Shown: positions 15,831-24,239, numbered from the stretch's first letter. The stretch is 64,000 bases of DNA from F1-120-MAGs238 sp964484185 (GCA_964484185.1 CAZAEQ010000022.1:11061-75060), one strand, 5' to 3'. Notes: generated by a model from the letters alone, not told the origin. Made by a program: numbers and translations.

Positions 15831-17432
15831 ATGTTGGGTGCTGTTCAATATTCTCCGGTGCTGGCAGAAATCAATGCCACACTTTTCTGGGGCGTCGCCG
15901 CTGGGGCGTTACTGGTTGGCCTTGTCATTGGTGTTTTTGCCGTGCGAGTTATCACGGGGCGAACACTTCAGCAGGCGAAGGACCAGGCAAGGACGATCCA
16001 GAGTCAGGCTGAGACTGATGGTCGCAATGCGTCCGAGAAACTGCGGCTTGAGGGTGAGCGGCAGATCATCGAACGAAAAGAACGAGCGGAGAAAGAGCTG
16101 GAGGCAGCTCGCAATGAAATTCGCGAAACCGAACGGCGACTTGCCAAACGCGAAGATCTGGTAGATCGCAAGGAAGAGGCCGCGACTCAGAAGGAGCAGT
16201 TGCTCCGGAATCAATCCGAGTCTTTCAAGGCGCGGGAAGAGAATATTTCGAAGCGGGACGCGGAGTCAGAGAAGCTTGTAAATGAGCAGCGCGAGCGGCT
16301 TATTCGAGTTGCCAACCTGAGCGTTGAAGATGCTCGGAAGGAATTGCTCATTCGCGTGGAGCAGGATTCGCGGCACGAGGTTGCCAAGGTTGTGCGCAAG
16401 ATTGTGGATGAAGCGGAGCACGAGGCCAAAGACAAAGCTCGTGAAATCACGCTGATGGCTGTGCAGCGGTACGCCAATGAGATCACCAGCGAGTCGACGG
16501 TTCGTACCGTGGCGATTCCGTCTGATGATGTGAAGGGGCGGATCATCGGGCGCGAAGGTCGCAATATTCGCGCGATTGAAAAAGCGACGGGCGCAGACAT
16601 TATCGTTGACGACACTCCGGGCGTGATTGTGGTTTCCTGTTTCGACAAGGTTCGGCAGGCGATCGCAGTGGAGTCGCTGGAGCGACTGATTGCTGACGGT
16701 CGCATGCATCCATCTCGCATTGAAGAAGTTGTGGAGCGGGTTCGTTCAGAAACCGCCGAACGAATCATGCAGCGCGGTAAGGATGCCACGCTTGAAGTCA
16801 ATCTTCGCGGCCTGCATCCCAAAGTTGTTGAGGCGATGGGCAAACTCAGCTATCGCACCAGTTACGGCCAGAATGTTCTGCGACACTCAATTGAAGTGGC
16901 GTTCTTCTGCCAGATTATCGCAGAGCAGCTCAAGCTGGATGGAGCGATCGCACGCCGCTGTGGATTCCTGCACGACATCGGCAAGGCGATGGATCACGAG
17001 ATGGAAGGCGGACACCCCAAGATCGGCATGGACTTCGCACGCCAGTTTGGCGAACGCGATCCGGTCTTGAACGCGATCGGTGGTCACCACGCGGATATTC
17101 CATCGACGAGTTTTTACACACCGATCGTTATGGCAGCAGATGCGATTTCTTCAGCTCGACCCGGCGCACGCCGCGAAAGCATGGAGAAGTACATTCAGCG
17201 GCTGACTGAATTGCAGGATATTGCCATGGGATTCAAGGGAGTCAACGAGGCGTATGCGATTCAGGCTGGGCGTGAAGTTCGCGTGATGGTTGATGCGGCA
17301 CGAGTGAACGACGATGAGGCATTCCTTATCGCGCACGACATTGCGAAAAAGGTCAGCGAGGAAATGACGTTCCCCGGTGAAATCCGTGTGACTGTCCTTC
17401 GCGAGACTCGCGCGATCGAATTCGCCCGCTAA
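15831..17432 (+). CDS. rny: Ribonuclease Y
   Basis: A 533-residue membrane-bound endoribonuclease that initiates mRNA decay. Domains in order: N-terminal transmembrane helix (residues 18-44), a long charged coiled coil (45-200), a KH RNA-binding domain with GRIIGREGRNIRAIE (about 238-252), and an HD catalytic domain with HSIEVAFF, the metal-binding HDIGKAMDHE (about 383) and GHHADIP. Length and order match the family (usually 510-530). Its presence fits a lineage using RNase Y for mRNA turnover. The stop lies 3 bases from the stop of the convergent parvulin-like gene. Confidence 0.97.
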   Translation: MLGAVQYSPVLAEINATLFWGVAAGALLVGLVIGVFAVRVITGRTLQQAKDQARTIQSQAETDGRNASEKLRLEGERQIIERKERAEKELEAARNEIRETERRLAKREDLVDRKEEAATQKEQLLRNQSESFKAREENISKRDAESEKLVNEQRERLIRVANLSVEDARKELLIRVEQDSRHEVAKVVRKIVDEAEHEAKDKAREITLMAVQRYANEITSESTVRTVAIPSDDVKGRIIGREGRNIRAIEKATGADIIVDDTPGVIVVSCFDKVRQAIAVESLERLIADGRMHPSRIEEVVERVRSETAERIMQRGKDATLEVNLRGLHPKVVEAMGKLSYRTSYGQNVLRHSIEVAFFCQIIAEQLKLDGAIARRCGFLHDIGKAMDHEMEGGHPKIGMDFARQFGERDPVLNAIGGHHADIPSTSFYTPIVMAADAISSARPGARRESMEKYIQRLTELQDIAMGFKGVNEAYAIQAGREVRVMVDAARVNDDEAFLIAHDIAKKVSEEMTFPGEIRVTVLRETRAIEFAR

Positions 17433-17435
17433 GAT

Positions 17436-18434
17436 TCAGTTGCCGCTGCGGTGTTCCCACGACCAGCGAAGATCTGGATCGAGGACGTTTACGCCCGCGA
17501 TTTCCAGGAGCTGGTTGGCCTTTCGTTCCATAGCCATCCGTTCATTGACATCGCGCACATCAGCCTCGATGTTTGAGTCGCTGGCGGTGGGCGCTAGACC
17601 TGGCAAGATTTCTTCCAGCACGAATACGGCGAAATTGCGATCCAGGGCGATCACCGGGCTTACTTCGCCTGGCCTCAACTTGGCGATCACGGCGCGCAGG
17701 CCCGATGGATATGTCGGGTCGGCGGCGCTGATTGGTTCGACCATTCCCGCCGGGTAGACGCGAGCGGTTTCTGCTGATGCCGCGGCGAGAGACGTAATAG
17801 TTGATTTTGGATCGGCTGAGGCAGCAATCTGGGCGCGAGCTGCGGCGGCCTCGCGTTCACTTCTGGTGAGGAGGACACGGCCCCTGAATTTGGGACCGTG
17901 GCGGACTGCGAGGGCCTGCTCGAGCTGTGCTGGTGTCACTGTTATTTCGCTGGCGACCATTTTTCGCAGCATCGCATTTCGCTGGAGCAGAGCCTGATAC
18001 CGCCGCGGTCCAAGACCACGACTATTGCGTACACGGTCCAGGAGTTCTGAGCTTGCCGCAGAATCTGCGTTTGCAGCGATTGCAAGGCGGTCGACGAGGC
18101 GGCGTTCTTCTAATGTAATATCTGTGTTGGAGATGGTGATGCCTGCCTGAGTACATTGAATCTTCAGGATGTGATCAAGGGCAATTTCTTCGAGCACCAG
18201 GCCAGCTGTCTCGGCGAGCAGCGGCTGAATCTGCGACCACACAATGGCATCCTGACCAATAAGCATCGCGATAGATTCCCGCGCGGAACCGGGCGACTTG
18301 GTCTCTGGCGGCGATTTTATGGATTCTTCGGCCCGCTCAAGGCCGGCGATATCTGAAGAAGGTTTTGAGGCGGAGCAACCGGTCATTGCGACCAGGATTG
18401 TGATTGCCAGAGCGGTGCGGGAGAAGCTTTTCAT
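17436..18434 (-). CDS. Parvulin/SurA-like lipoprotein (peptidyl-prolyl isomerase family)
   Basis: A 332-residue lipoprotein with lipobox VAMTGC (acylated Cys near residue 20). ATG 18434 was chosen to begin the signal; the upstream start at 18455 adds seven residues. The N-terminal part after the linker is helical like the SurA/PrsA chaperone module. The segment from about residue 190 (FRGRVLLTRSEREAAAARAQI ... PAGMVEPISAADPTYPSGLRAVIAKLRPGEVSPVIALDRNFAVFVLEEI) follows the parvulin fold, but the usual active-site HILV/histidine at its start is replaced by GRVLLT. It may therefore be a chaperone without isomerase activity. Probable role is folding of exported proteins. It is divergent from the zinc-ribbon gene at 18524. 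Confidence 0.78.
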   Translation of the reverse strand: MKSFSRTALAITILVAMTGCSASKPSSDIAGLERAEESIKSPPETKSPGSARESIAMLIGQDAIVWSQIQPLLAETAGLVLEEIALDHILKIQCTQAGITISNTDITLEERRLVDRLAIAANADSAASSELLDRVRNSRGLGPRRYQALLQRNAMLRKMVASEITVTPAQLEQALAVRHGPKFRGRVLLTRSEREAAAARAQIAASADPKSTITSLAAASAETARVYPAGMVEPISAADPTYPSGLRAVIAKLRPGEVSPVIALDRNFAVFVLEEILPGLAPTASDSNIEADVRDVNERMAMERKANQLLEIAGVNVLDPDLRWSWEHRSGN

Positions 18435-18523
18435 GCCAAAGTAGTAGGGGGGCAAACTGGATTTGTCTCAACCCGGATTTACCAAGCGAGGTATACGTTC
18501 ATACAATTGTTCAGGAGTTTCAT

Positions 18524-19258
18524 ATGAGCACCGGGTTTGCGGGTGCAACGACAACCCTTCCTGAGATATGCCCATACTGCGGTAGTGACGCGATTTCTGG
18601 CACGCGGTGCCTTCAATGCCGCGGCCTGGTTGATCCACTGTCGTTGCAGGCATCTCAAAACGAGATGGGGCCATGGACTATTCGAACGGAGAAGGGGCAG
18701 TTTCTCCCTGGCTGCTCGTATCAGGTGATTGTGCAACAGATATCCAGGGGTCGAATTAATTTGAACACTGTGTTGCGGGGGCCAACTACACGGCAATTCT
18801 GGATGAAGGCCGCGCGAGTTCCCGGAGTTGCTCAGTTGCTGGGAATTTGCCACAGTTGCAACTCTGGAGTGACGCCGGGAAGCAAATCCTGTTCAAACTG
18901 CCATGTTGCCTTTGTTGTTGAGTCATCGAGACAGATGTTGGGCCTTGGGCCAGTGCTTCTGGTGCCAGGTCAACAATTGGATCGAGAAGTGGTTGTGGCA
19001 GGACAACGGCTGCCTTCGGTTCTTGCGGATAGCGTCGATCTTGAACCTGTTTTCATGGAGGACGAGACTCCGTTCATGCCACTGCCTCGTACTGGAACGT
19101 CTGCCGCACAGGCACCAGCGGCGCCGAGACAGAGCCGAATTCATATTGTGTTAGTTATCTGGGCCATCCTGGCGACAGGAATCGCGGCGGCAATTGCAGC
19201 GGATTCCTGGCTTGAGCTTGGATGGGGGCTATCCAAGAGCGGCCAGCCAGGGCAGTAG
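18524..19258 (+). CDS. Double zinc-ribbon protein with GYF-like segment and C-terminal anchor
   Basis: A 244-residue protein starting at ATG 18524, with AGGAG 7 bases upstream. Zinc ribbons: ICPYCGSDAISGTRCLQCRG (residues 15-34) and GICHSCNSGVTPGSKSCSNCHVAF (about 107-130). Between them, residues 48-105 resemble a GYF_2 domain (GPWTIRTEKGQFLPG...ISRGRINLNTVLRG), a protein-interaction module often found in planctomycete membrane proteins. One transmembrane helix lies near the C-terminus (IHIVLVIWAILATGIAAAIAA). I infer a tail-anchored cytoplasmic protein that binds partners; the function is unknown. Confidence 0.78.
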   Translation: MSTGFAGATTTLPEICPYCGSDAISGTRCLQCRGLVDPLSLQASQNEMGPWTIRTEKGQFLPGCSYQVIVQQISRGRINLNTVLRGPTTRQFWMKAARVPGVAQLLGICHSCNSGVTPGSKSCSNCHVAFVVESSRQMLGLGPVLLVPGQQLDREVVVAGQRLPSVLADSVDLEPVFMEDETPFMPLPRTGTSAAQAPAAPRQSRIHIVLVIWAILATGIAAAIAADSWLELGWGLSKSGQPGQ

Positions 19259-19278
19259 ATTGAACATGAAACTCTGTT

Positions 19279-19292
19279 GAGAATCGATTCTC
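19279..19292. repeat. Perfect 14-base palindrome upstream of pseudopilin gene 1
   Basis: GAGAATCGATTCTC is fully self-complementary and lies about 28 bases upstream of the -35 box at 19320. It could be an operator for a dimeric regulator or a weak hairpin. No second copy was found in front of the other pseudopilin genes. Confidence 0.45.
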
Positions 19293-19319
19293 GTTAGTGG
19301 TCAGCAGGTGAACTTCGAT

Positions 19320-19348
19320 TTGACACGGTGGTCAAATTTGTGTATGTT
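19320..19348 (+). promoter_or_regulatory. Sigma-70-like promoter of pseudopilin gene 1
   Basis: TTGACA (19320-19325, perfect -35), a 17-base spacer, then TATGTT (19343-19348, four of six -10 positions). The predicted start near 19355 gives a leader of about 78 bases that includes the conserved 18-base element at 19384-19401. Confidence 0.6.
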
Positions 19349-19383
19349 GGTCGATGTCAGTAGGCACAGGCTTGTGCGAGAAA

Positions 19384-19401
19384 CGGCACATTCGTGACCG
19401 C
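19384..19401 (+). repeat. Conserved leader element, copy 1
   Basis: CGGCACATTCGTGACCGC in the leader of pseudopilin gene 1 recurs with one mismatch at 20785-20802 in front of gene 2. Both copies lie 27-31 bases before the start codon. It may be a shared mRNA control site or a relic of gene duplication. Confidence 0.7.
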
Positions 19402-19432
19402 GACATTGAGCCTGAAACGAGGAGGTATTTTG

Positions 19433-20509
19433 ATGCTTGCTCAGTTTCGTCATCGAACGAACCGTGTTTCCGCTTTTACGCTCATTGAGTTGCTGGTCGT
19501 CATTGCGATCATCGCGTTGTTGATCAGCATTCTGCTTCCTGCCATTTCTGAAGCGCGAAAGACTGCTCGTATCACGGTCTGCGGCAGTAATTTGCGGCAA
19601 ATCGGGACCGCATCGCAAAGCTATACAGCGGACTATAAAGACAAGATCGCTTCATTTTCATGGCAAGCGGGTATGAGACCAGTTGCGGACAATCCATTCA
19701 TCGATCTCGCGCCGGCTCGGTTCGGCACTGATGATGTCGCCGCGGCAGCTGGGCAAGCTGTCTGGATTATTCGCCGTCGCGCCGATGAACAGAATCCCGC
19801 TAACTGGGGTACCAATCTTGTCGGCGGTTGGATTCCGCATATCTACTACTCGCACCTGATTCTGCAGGATTACCTTGCATCGCGCCTGCCGGAGCGCATG
19901 GTTGTGTGTCCTGAAGATTACAATCGACTGCAGTGGCAGACTGATCCAAAGGGAGCTTTCCGCCAGAATCGTTTGCAGCCTCAGCCAGACGGATCTGACC
20001 CAAACAACTGGCGGTGGCCGTATTCATCTTCATATGAAGTTTCGGTCAGCACGTTCTCTCCCGACAATCAACCGCGTCACTCCGGTGTGTATCAAACGTT
20101 CCGCCAGGAACATAACTTATTTTACAATAATGCAAATCGCACGCTTGGTCGCCGGTTGATTCCCGAAGTTCAGTTCCCATCTGAAAAGGTTTATTATTTT
20201 GAGAACGGAAGTCGGCACACTTCAAAAATTCAGACTCATACATTCTTTTCGGATGCAAAATCGATGATGTTGTTCTTCGACAATTCTGTGCGCCTGATGA
20301 AGTCTGAAAATTCGAACAAGGGCTTTATACCTAACCAGCCGCGATCTGCTCAGGCGATGGAATTAATCTACAACGTTCAGAATTTTGAACCTGCCTATAA
20401 CAGGTATGCCGGCCTGAACGCGGTTTTTAATGCTCGATTCCGCTGGACTCGCGGCGGACTGTCGGGCGTGGATTACGGCGGCGAAGAGATCAATACGGCT
20501 GACTGGTAG
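19433..20509 (+). CDS. Prepilin-type exported protein, paralog 1 of 4
   Basis: A 358-residue protein; ATG 19433 follows a strong GGAGG at 7 bases. It has a short basic leader, then the type IV prepilin signature AFTLIELLVVIAIIALLISIL at residues 15-35, with cleavage expected between Ala14 and Phe15. Glu5 of the mature protein is present. The N-terminal helix runs into EARKTAR and a conserved Cys (VCGSN), which may bond with the later VCPED Cys. The C-terminal part has the segment QTHTFFSDAKSMMLFFDNSVR, a variant (H-X13-DN) of the planctomycete H-X9-DG pilin-processing domain, and ends in GGxxGVDYGGEEINTADW. Probably assembled by a type II/type IV pilus machinery encoded elsewhere. Confidence 0.9.
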   Translation: MLAQFRHRTNRVSAFTLIELLVVIAIIALLISILLPAISEARKTARITVCGSNLRQIGTASQSYTADYKDKIASFSWQAGMRPVADNPFIDLAPARFGTDDVAAAAGQAVWIIRRRADEQNPANWGTNLVGGWIPHIYYSHLILQDYLASRLPERMVVCPEDYNRLQWQTDPKGAFRQNRLQPQPDGSDPNNWRWPYSSSYEVSVSTFSPDNQPRHSGVYQTFRQEHNLFYNNANRTLGRRLIPEVQFPSEKVYYFENGSRHTSKIQTHTFFSDAKSMMLFFDNSVRLMKSENSNKGFIPNQPRSAQAMELIYNVQNFEPAYNRYAGLNAVFNARFRWTRGGLSGVDYGGEEINTADW

Positions 20510-20573
20510 GGGCCAGCGAGGCAGCCAGACCGGCAAAAAGCGCACAATTTTGAAATACCCACTTGAACTTCGC

Positions 20574-20600
20574 AAGGAGGGCCTTCGGGCCCTTCTTTTC
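20574..20600 (+). terminator. Intrinsic terminator of pseudopilin gene 1
   Basis: AAGGAGGGCC (20574-20583) and GGCCCTTCTT (20588-20597) form a 10-bp stem with one G-T pair, closed by a stable TTCG tetraloop, and run into a short T tract. Confidence 0.85.
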
Positions 20601-20645
20601 GTTTGTGGGTGTGGGTTTGGTCTCACGGCATGTTATTGAGATTAA

Positions 20646-20660
20646 GTTCTCAATAAAGGG
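20646..20660 (+). repeat. Direct repeat GTTCTCRATAARGGG, copy 1
   Basis: GTTCTCAATAAAGGG; a second copy with two A-to-G changes lies at 20748-20762, 102 bases downstream. The two copies flank the predicted promoter of pseudopilin gene 2, as regulator sites might. Confidence 0.55.
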
Positions 20661-20711
20661 TGGATTGCTGCTGATGTTTGGAGAAAATTTGCTGATTGAC
20701 CCTAAACTCGC

Positions 20712-20740
20712 TCGACACCCGGCCCATATTGTGGTATCTT
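20712..20740 (+). promoter_or_regulatory. Sigma-70-like promoter of pseudopilin gene 2
   Basis: TCGACA (20712-20717), a 17-base spacer and TATCTT (20735-20740). It matches the layout in front of gene 1 and predicts a start near 20747, exactly where the second direct repeat begins. Confidence 0.5.
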
Positions 20741-20747
20741 CTAAACG

Positions 20748-20762
20748 GTTCTCGATAAGGGG
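20748..20762 (+). repeat. Direct repeat GTTCTCRATAARGGG, copy 2
   Basis: GTTCTCGATAAGGGG, 13 of 15 bases identical to the copy at 20646. It lies at the predicted transcription start of pseudopilin gene 2. Confidence 0.55.
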
Positions 20763-20784
20763 TTTGGGCGCCTGCTGTTTTTTC

Positions 20785-20802
20785 CGGCACATTCGTGTCC
20801 GC
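20785..20802 (+). repeat. Conserved leader element, copy 2
   Basis: CGGCACATTCGTGTCCGC, one mismatch from the copy at 19384-19401, at a similar distance from the start codon of pseudopilin gene 2. Confidence 0.7.
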
Positions 20803-20829
20803 AGCGTGTGCTCTATAGGAGGCCTTTCA

Positions 20830-21903
20830 ATGCTTGGCCAGTTACGCCGTCGCTCGACGCGCACTTCGGCATTCACGCTCATTGAGCTGCTCGTAGTGAT
20901 TGCAATCATTGCGTTGCTCATCAGCATTTTGCTTCCCGCAATTGGCGAGGCACGCAAGACCGCGCGAATTACGGTCTGCGGCAGCAATTTACGTCAGCTC
21001 GGCACAGGCTCGCAAAGCTACACCGCTGACTACAAAGACAAAATCGCTTCATTCACCTGGACACCAGCGATGCGGCCAGTCGCTGACAATCCGTTTATCG
21101 ATCTGACTCCAGCTCGTTTCGGCGACGACGTTGCGGCCGCAGCTGGACAGGCGGTTTGGATTATCCGTCGCCGCGCTGATGAGCAGAACCCTGCCAACTG
21201 GGGCACCGGTCTTGTTGGCGGCTGGATTCCTCACATTCTGTACTCACACTTGATTCTCCAGGACTACTTGGCGTCTCGCCTTCCTGAGAAGATGGTTGTA
21301 TGTCCCGATGATCGCGTTCGTCTGGGCTGGCAGGTTGATCCGAAGGGAGCATTCCGCCAGAACCGCCTCACGCCTCAGCCCGATGGCTCTGATCCGAACA
21401 ACTGGCGCTGGCCATACTCGTCTTCGTACGAGGTTTCGATTTCTACCTTCAGCCCTGACAATTACCGCCAGGATAACGGCGTGTATCAGGACAACGGCCA
21501 GAACCACAATGAATTCTGGGGTGCAACCCGCCAGAACGTGCTTGGGCGTCGCTTGATTCCGCAGGTTCAGTTCCCGTCGAACAAGGTGTACTACTACGAG
21601 AACGGCAGCCGCCACACTTCAAAGATTGAGACTCACGCGTTTGAGGCGAGCTCAAAAGTTCTGACGCTGTTCTTTGATAATTCAGTTCGCATGATGCAGA
21701 CCCGCGACTCCAAACTGGGCATGACAGTTCGTACCCCTGCGGGCGGGCCTTGCCTCTTGAATTACAACTATCAGTCGTGGGACCCGGGCTACAGCCGAAT
21801 CAACGGAACTACCGTGAGCATCTACGGTCGATTCCGCTGGACCCGCGCTGGACTCTCCGGCATTGACTACGGTGGCGAAGAAGTTTCAACAATGAACTGG
21901 TAA
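20830..21903 (+). CDS. Prepilin-type exported protein, paralog 2 of 4
   Basis: A 357-residue paralog of the protein at 19433. ATG 20830 is chosen because it follows TAGGAGG and gives the normal short basic leader; the frame is open to 20563 in non-coding sequence. The prepilin site is SAFTLIELLVV, with Ala before the cut. Compared with its sisters it diverges most between residues 200 and 320: it lacks the RQEHN(Y/F)FYNN segment in favour of QNHNEFWGATRQN. The H-X13-DN segment is ETHAFEASSKVLTLFFDN. The two conserved Cys (VCGSN, VCPDD) are kept, with one extra Cys (GGPCLL). The ending is GGEEVSTMNW. It has its own promoter and a strong terminator. Confidence 0.9.
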   Translation: MLGQLRRRSTRTSAFTLIELLVVIAIIALLISILLPAIGEARKTARITVCGSNLRQLGTGSQSYTADYKDKIASFTWTPAMRPVADNPFIDLTPARFGDDVAAAAGQAVWIIRRRADEQNPANWGTGLVGGWIPHILYSHLILQDYLASRLPEKMVVCPDDRVRLGWQVDPKGAFRQNRLTPQPDGSDPNNWRWPYSSSYEVSISTFSPDNYRQDNGVYQDNGQNHNEFWGATRQNVLGRRLIPQVQFPSNKVYYYENGSRHTSKIETHAFEASSKVLTLFFDNSVRMMQTRDSKLGMTVRTPAGGPCLLNYNYQSWDPGYSRINGTTVSIYGRFRWTRAGLSGIDYGGEEVSTMNW

Positions 21904-21929
21904 GCTCCGGTTCGAACGAATCTACTTTG

Positions 21930-21962
21930 AAGGGGACACTCCGGTGTCCCCTTTTCTTTTTT
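21930..21962 (+). terminator. Intrinsic terminator of pseudopilin gene 2
   Basis: A 10-bp perfect stem (AAGGGGACAC at 21930-21939 with GTGTCCCCTT at 21944-21953) with loop TCCG, followed by TTCTTTTTT. Confidence 0.93.
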
Positions 21963-22054
21963 CAGGCAAATGGTCGAATATTGAGGTGGCATTTCTGGTA
22001 TCATCGCAATCGTTCGGATAACGAGATGTTCAGGCGCAGTCAACTGGGGTAACT

Positions 22055-23116
22055 ATGAGAACTTCTGTCGGTCGGATTGGCCGCACCGCATACGCATTTA
22101 CGCTCATTGAGTTGCTTGTCGTCATTGCGATCATCGCGCTGCTTATCAGCATCCTGCTCCCTGCGATCAGTGAGGCTCGCAAGACGGCAAGGTCCACAAT
22201 TTGTGGCAGCAATCTGCGACAACTGGGCACTGCATCACAGACGTACGCCGCGGACTTTAAAGATAAGATCGCGTCGTTCAGCTGGACTGTGGGTATGAAG
22301 CCGATCGCGGACAATATTTACCTCGATCTCTACCCCAGTGGGTTTACTGATGATGTGAATGCTGCAGCAGCGCAGGCGATCTGGGTCATGCGCCGGCGAG
22401 GGGATGATCCGCCGCCATTTGGATCGGCGTTCCTGCGAGGATGGATTCCACATATTCTCTATACGCATCTTGTCCTGCAGGACTATCTGGCGTCGAGGCT
22501 TCCAGAAAAAATGGTTGTGTGTCCTGAAGATCGCAACAGATTGAACTGGCAGGACAAGTCGATGTTCCGCCAGAATCGGATGCAGCCACAGCCAGATGGA
22601 GGCGATCCTGGAAACTGGCGTGTCTCGTATTCATCAACGTATGAAGTCTCTATTTCGACGTTCAGCCCGGACAATCAACGGCGAGATTCCGGGGTTTACC
22701 AGACGCTCAGGCAGGAACACAATTATTTCTACAACAACGGCAGCCGCGTCCTGGGTCGCAGGCTTATTCCCGAGGTGACGTTCCCGTCGAACAAGGTCTA
22801 CTACTTTGAGAACGGAAGCCGGCACGCCTCAAAGATCCAGACACATGCCTTTTTCTCAGATGCCAAAGTGCACCAGCTGTTTTTTGATAACTCGGTTCGA
22901 ATGATGAAATCGGGAAATTCAAACAGAGGTTTTCAGCCCAACGTTCCATCGTCGCCGACGAACATGGAACTCATCTACAACGTGTCGGAGTGGGAGCCCG
23001 GTTACAACCAGTACACCGGACTGAATGCAGTTTTTAACGGTCGGTTCAGATGGACGCGCGGCGGCCTTTCTGGCACCGACTTTGGCGGGGATGAAGTGAA
23101 CACAAGTTCGTGGTAG
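22055..23116 (+). CDS. Prepilin-type exported protein, paralog 3 of 4
   Basis: A 353-residue paralog. The leader is MRTSVGRIGRTAYA and the prepilin helix follows as FTLIELLVV; the ATG is preceded by TGGGGTA, a modest ribosome site. It is the shortest of the four: the region after DD(V)NAAAAQ is altered (GDDPPPFGSAFLRGW replaces the DEQNPANWG type). Conserved: ICGSN and VCPED cysteines, QTHAFFSDAKVHQLFFDN (H-X13-DN), and the C-terminal RWTRGGLSGTDFGGDEVNTSSW. No terminator is visible between this gene and paralog 4, 49 bases on, so the two may share a transcript. Confidence 0.9.
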   Translation: MRTSVGRIGRTAYAFTLIELLVVIAIIALLISILLPAISEARKTARSTICGSNLRQLGTASQTYAADFKDKIASFSWTVGMKPIADNIYLDLYPSGFTDDVNAAAAQAIWVMRRRGDDPPPFGSAFLRGWIPHILYTHLVLQDYLASRLPEKMVVCPEDRNRLNWQDKSMFRQNRMQPQPDGGDPGNWRVSYSSTYEVSISTFSPDNQRRDSGVYQTLRQEHNYFYNNGSRVLGRRLIPEVTFPSNKVYYFENGSRHASKIQTHAFFSDAKVHQLFFDNSVRMMKSGNSNRGFQPNVPSSPTNMELIYNVSEWEPGYNQYTGLNAVFNGRFRWTRGGLSGTDFGGDEVNTSSW

Positions 23117-23165
23117 CTTTAGAATTGTGGCCCTTTTAGTGTCGGCCTTTCATGAAAGCTGAAAA

Positions 23166-24239
23166 ATGACTCAACATCTCAAAGTAAGAACGGGCTTGAG
23201 CAGAGGCTTTACGCTCATAGAGTTGCTTGTTGTCATTGCGATTATCGCGCTGCTGATAAGCATCCTTCTCCCTGCAATCTCCGAAGCACGCAAGACCGCG
23301 CGTATCACTATCTGCGGCAGTAACATGCGCCAGCTGGGCACGGCGTCGCAGACCTATACCGCGGATTTCAAGGACAAGATCGCATCGTTCTCGTGGCACG
23401 TTGGAATGAAGCCTGTCGCAGACAATCCTTTCCCGGACCTGGCGCCGGGCCGCTATGGAGATGATCTGGCGGCGGCAGCGGGTCAGGCCATCTGGATCAT
23501 TCGTCGACGTGGGGATGAACAGAATCCACCCACATGGGGCGCCGGGTTGATTGGTGGCTGGATACCTCACATTCTCTATTCGCATCTGGTGCTTCAGGAT
23601 TACCTCGCCTCGCGATTGCCGGAAAAAATGGTGGTCTGTCCGGAAGACCGTAATCGGAATCAATGGCAAAGCGATCCAAAGGTTGCGTTCCGGCAGAACC
23701 GTTTGCAGCCGCAGCCAACTGGAACGGACCCCAACAACTGGCGGTGGCCATATTCATCTTCCTATGAGGTGTCTGTTTCAACGTTCAGCCCTGACAATCA
23801 GCCGCGCGACACTGGTGTCTACCAGACGTTCCGCCAGCAGCACAACTTCTTCTATAACTCCGCCAGCAACCGGCTTGGAAAGCGATATATTCCGGAGGTG
23901 TTGTTCCCCTCCGGAAAGGTGTATTACTACGAGAATGGCAGCCGGCATAAAGGGAAAACGCAGACTCACTCATTCTTCTCCGACGCGACTTGCATGCAGC
24001 TCTTCTTTGACAATTCGGTGCGAATGATGAAAACCGAAGATTCCAACAGGGGCTTTCAGCCCAATGCGCCCCGTTCAGCGCAATCCATGGAACTTACGTA
24101 TAACGCACAAGCCTGGGACCCTGGGTTCGCCAGGTACAACGGTACGAACGCGATCTTCAATGGTCGTTTCCGCTGGACTCGCGGCGGACTAAAGGGCACA
24201 GATTTCGGCGGTCAGGAAATCAACACTTCGACCTGGTGA
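23166..24239 (+). CDS. Prepilin-type exported protein, paralog 4 of 4
   Basis: A 357-residue paralog. The leader is MTQHLKVRTGLSRG, so this copy has the classical Gly before the cut (RG, then FTLIELLVV), unlike the Ala in the other three. Conserved: ICGSN and VCPED cysteines, QTHSFFSDATCMQLFFDN with an additional Cys, and the ending RWTRGGLKGTDFGGQEINTSTW. It is closest to paralogs 1 and 3. Codon choice differs from its sisters although the helix is almost identical, which shows an old duplication under strong protein constraint. A terminator follows at 24264. Confidence 0.9.
   Translation: MTQHLKVRTGLSRGFTLIELLVVIAIIALLISILLPAISEARKTARITICGSNMRQLGTASQTYTADFKDKIASFSWHVGMKPVADNPFPDLAPGRYGDDLAAAAGQAIWIIRRRGDEQNPPTWGAGLIGGWIPHILYSHLVLQDYLASRLPEKMVVCPEDRNRNQWQSDPKVAFRQNRLQPQPTGTDPNNWRWPYSSSYEVSVSTFSPDNQPRDTGVYQTFRQQHNFFYNSASNRLGKRYIPEVLFPSGKVYYYENGSRHKGKTQTHSFFSDATCMQLFFDNSVRMMKTEDSNRGFQPNAPRSAQSMELTYNAQAWDPGFARYNGTNAIFNGRFRWTRGGLKGTDFGGQEINTSTW

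Larger units (their letters stand above)
20510..20829 (+). other. Intergenic region between pseudopilin genes 1 and 2 (320 bases)
   Basis: It holds a terminator (20574-20600), a pair of 15-base direct repeats (20646-20660 and 20748-20762), a promoter (20712-20740) and the second copy of the conserved leader element (20785-20802). No coding sequence is supported; the frame of gene 2 is open through it by chance. Confidence 0.7.

Noticed and set aside
15564..15848. Minus-strand open frame in the gap upstream of rny
   Set aside because: Arg-rich chance translation, no ribosome site, overlaps the start of rny.
19433..24239. Recent tandem amplification of pilin genes or assembly duplication
   Set aside because: Synonymous sites differ strongly among the four copies, so they are old paralogs and not an assembly artefact.
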